A model generated the notes under the pieces. That model searched no databases. It saw only the letters and a program-made list of their open reading frames with translations, and had not been told where the DNA came from. The translations under genes were made by a program, and so were the position numbers. From assembly GCA_943325595.2 (NCBI GenBank), contig CALPQA020000090.1, positions 1-7,178 on the forward strand: DNA of 7,178 nucleotides, written 5' to 3'. Shown in pieces: positions 6,054 to 7,178 of the stretch (its first letter is position 1; each line of letters begins with the position of its first letter). This DNA comes from Auritidibacter sp. Marseille-P8566 (GTDB lineage: Bacteria > Bacteroidota > Bacteroidia > Flavobacteriales > Flavobacteriaceae).

Positions 6054-7178
6054 TTAAAAATACCTAATTGCTCTAACGGCTTGATTGGTATTATTGGTTC
6101 TTATTGTTCTATCAACTATTCCGGATGTAAAATCTAAAGAATACGAAAAATTTGAATTGGTAGGATCGAAACTAGAAGTCCAATATCTTTTGTTACCAGT
6201 TGTAATGAATCCACCTATTATTACTCTATTCTCATAGATTTTCATAAGCTCATTTTTACTTGGTAAGAACCAATCTGTTTTTGAATTTAAAACCAAGTTA
6301 TCACAAATATATATTCCACCCATTGAAACATTTGGAGCAACTAATGTGGTATTACTTTGACCTGCCCCTATGTAATCAGGAGTTACATATTGAATACCTG
6401 ACCCGTATGTTCCTAAATTTACACTTGTACTTTGATCAGATGGTGCTACAATTAATCCGTGTTGGACACCATAATCAAAACCTAGATCTCCTCTTTGCAA
6501 AATATAACCAATTATTCCTCCCTGATAATTATCTCCAATTTTTAATAAATTTCTTACGTAAATTGCATTTCCTTCTGTAGTTATAGCACCCCCACTACCA
6601 ATCTTACCATCAGTATTTACATAATTAAAATCTAAATTAGATAGTTGTCCAAGGCTATTCACAACTGTAATATTTGAAACTGTCAAGGTAGCAGTTTTAG
6701 CTGTTTCAATATAATGACCGTCTGTTGCTTGTGTTGCCGTTATCGTTGTTGTACCTGGAGCAATAATAGTTACTGTTGTCCCTATTATTGTGGCAACATT
6801 TGTATTGCTAGAAGTAAAGGTAAATGCACCTGTAGTATTATTTGAAGTGGGCGCTGAAATTGTATACGAACCATCAAAATACGTTTTAATGACATTGCCA
6901 AAATTACTTATTGTTGGAGTAATGGTTACTAAAATTGAAGTAGCTACCGTAGCGCTACAATAATTAGAATTTGTAACTGTGTAATTGATAGTAGTTGTCC
7001 CTGCAGTATTTCCCGTAACTAAACCTGTACTACTAACGGATGCTATACCTGAATTTGATGTACTCCAAATACCACCCGAAGTAGTATTGTTTAATTGTAT
7101 TGCGCTATTAACAGTAACAGAACCACTAGAAGTAGTAATAGCACTTGTTCCACCAACCCAATTGGAAACTGCCCCTGA
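6054..7178 (-). CDS. Large surface-type protein with Ig-like repeats and a C-terminal DUF1566-like (Lcl) domain (partial, N-terminus outside window)
   Basis: The frame is open from the right edge to the stop at 6054, showing the last 374 residues of a longer protein. A TTG at 6686 is inside the coding sequence, not a start. Visible residues 1-86 contain a Big_2-like bacterial Ig repeat (GIWSTSNSGIASVSSTGLVT, then GTTTINYTVT). Residues 87-167 are a second Ig-like repeat (SSNTNVATIIGTTVTIIAPG, then TTTITATQATDGHY). Residues about 213-374 match the DUF1566/Lcl-like C-terminal domain common in Bacteroidota: GDNYQGGIIGYILQRGD at 215-231, HGLIVAP at 240-246, DWFLPSKNEL at 302-311, YWTSS at 332-336 and final VRAIRYF. 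The protein is very rich in Thr, Ser and Asn. It probably acts at the cell surface or outside the cell, with the C-terminal domain as a lectin-like binding head; that role is inferred. No type IX sorting domain follows. Confidence 0.85.
   Translation of the reverse strand, partial: SGAVSNWVGGTSAITTSSGSVTVNSAIQLNNTTSGGIWSTSNSGIASVSSTGLVTGNTAGTTTINYTVTNSNYCSATVATSILVTITPTISNFGNVIKTYFDGSYTISAPTSNNTTGAFTFTSSNTNVATIIGTTVTIIAPGTTTITATQATDGHYIETAKTATLTVSNITVVNSLGQLSNLDFNYVNTDGKIGSGGAITTEGNAIYVRNLLKIGDNYQGGIIGYILQRGDLGFDYGVQHGLIVAPSDQSTSVNLGTYGSGIQYVTPDYIGAGQSNTTLVAPNVSMGGIYICDNLVLNSKTDWFLPSKNELMKIYENRVIIGGFITTGNKRYWTSSFDPTNSNFSYSLDFTSGIVDRTIRTNNTNQAVRAIRYF

Noticed and set aside
6260..6580. 106-codon plus-strand open frame
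   Set aside because: Lies wholly antisense to the DUF1566-like domain; composition is a Leu/His/Phe-rich shadow of the coding strand.

Overview
This window looks like chromosomal DNA from a Bacteroidota bacterium, most likely a flavobacterium (Flavobacterium-like). The evidence is the low GC content, promoter-like sites of the Bacteroidota TAnnTTTG type, few Shine-Dalgarno sequences, an HU-related protein of the Bacteroidota type, and secreted proteins whose signal peptides end in 'AQ' and which carry LamG, FISUMP and DUF1566-like domains. No rRNA, tRNA, insertion sequence or CRISPR array was seen.

Layout, left to right. Positions 1-1153 (minus strand) hold the N-terminal two thirds of menD (menaquinone biosynthesis), running off the left edge. 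A short divergent promoter region separates it from two plus-strand genes. The first is a phosphinothricin-type GNAT acetyltransferase (1261-1758). The second is a tRNA-dihydrouridine synthase (1801-2751), preceded by its own TAnnTTTG site embedded in a perfect inverted repeat. A strong symmetrical hairpin at 2766-2804 serves both the dihydrouridine synthase gene and the convergent gene for an exported Cys-type glutathione peroxidase (2856-3401, minus). A gene-free stretch follows, with an imperfect palindromic repeat at 3553-3602. Next is an HU-family DNA-binding protein gene (3708-4091, minus).

Upstream of the HU gene is the most interesting non-coding structure: three similar 16-bp boxes (two palindromic or near-palindromic, one degenerate), spaced 22-23 bp start to start. 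They abut a plausible promoter and a leader of about 100 nt. The right part of the window holds two minus-strand genes for secreted surface-type proteins: a LamG + FISUMP protein (4529-5929), and the C-terminal 374 residues of a larger protein with bacterial Ig-like repeats and a DUF1566-like C-terminal domain (6054-7178, open at the right edge).

The genes do not form one pathway. The left half is housekeeping or stress metabolism (quinone synthesis, tRNA modification, peroxide detoxification). The right half is a pair of exported multidomain proteins that may be expressed together. No clearly new multi-gene system is visible. The items most worth checking are the box array and leader upstream of the HU gene, and the adjacent LamG/FISUMP and Ig/DUF1566 proteins.
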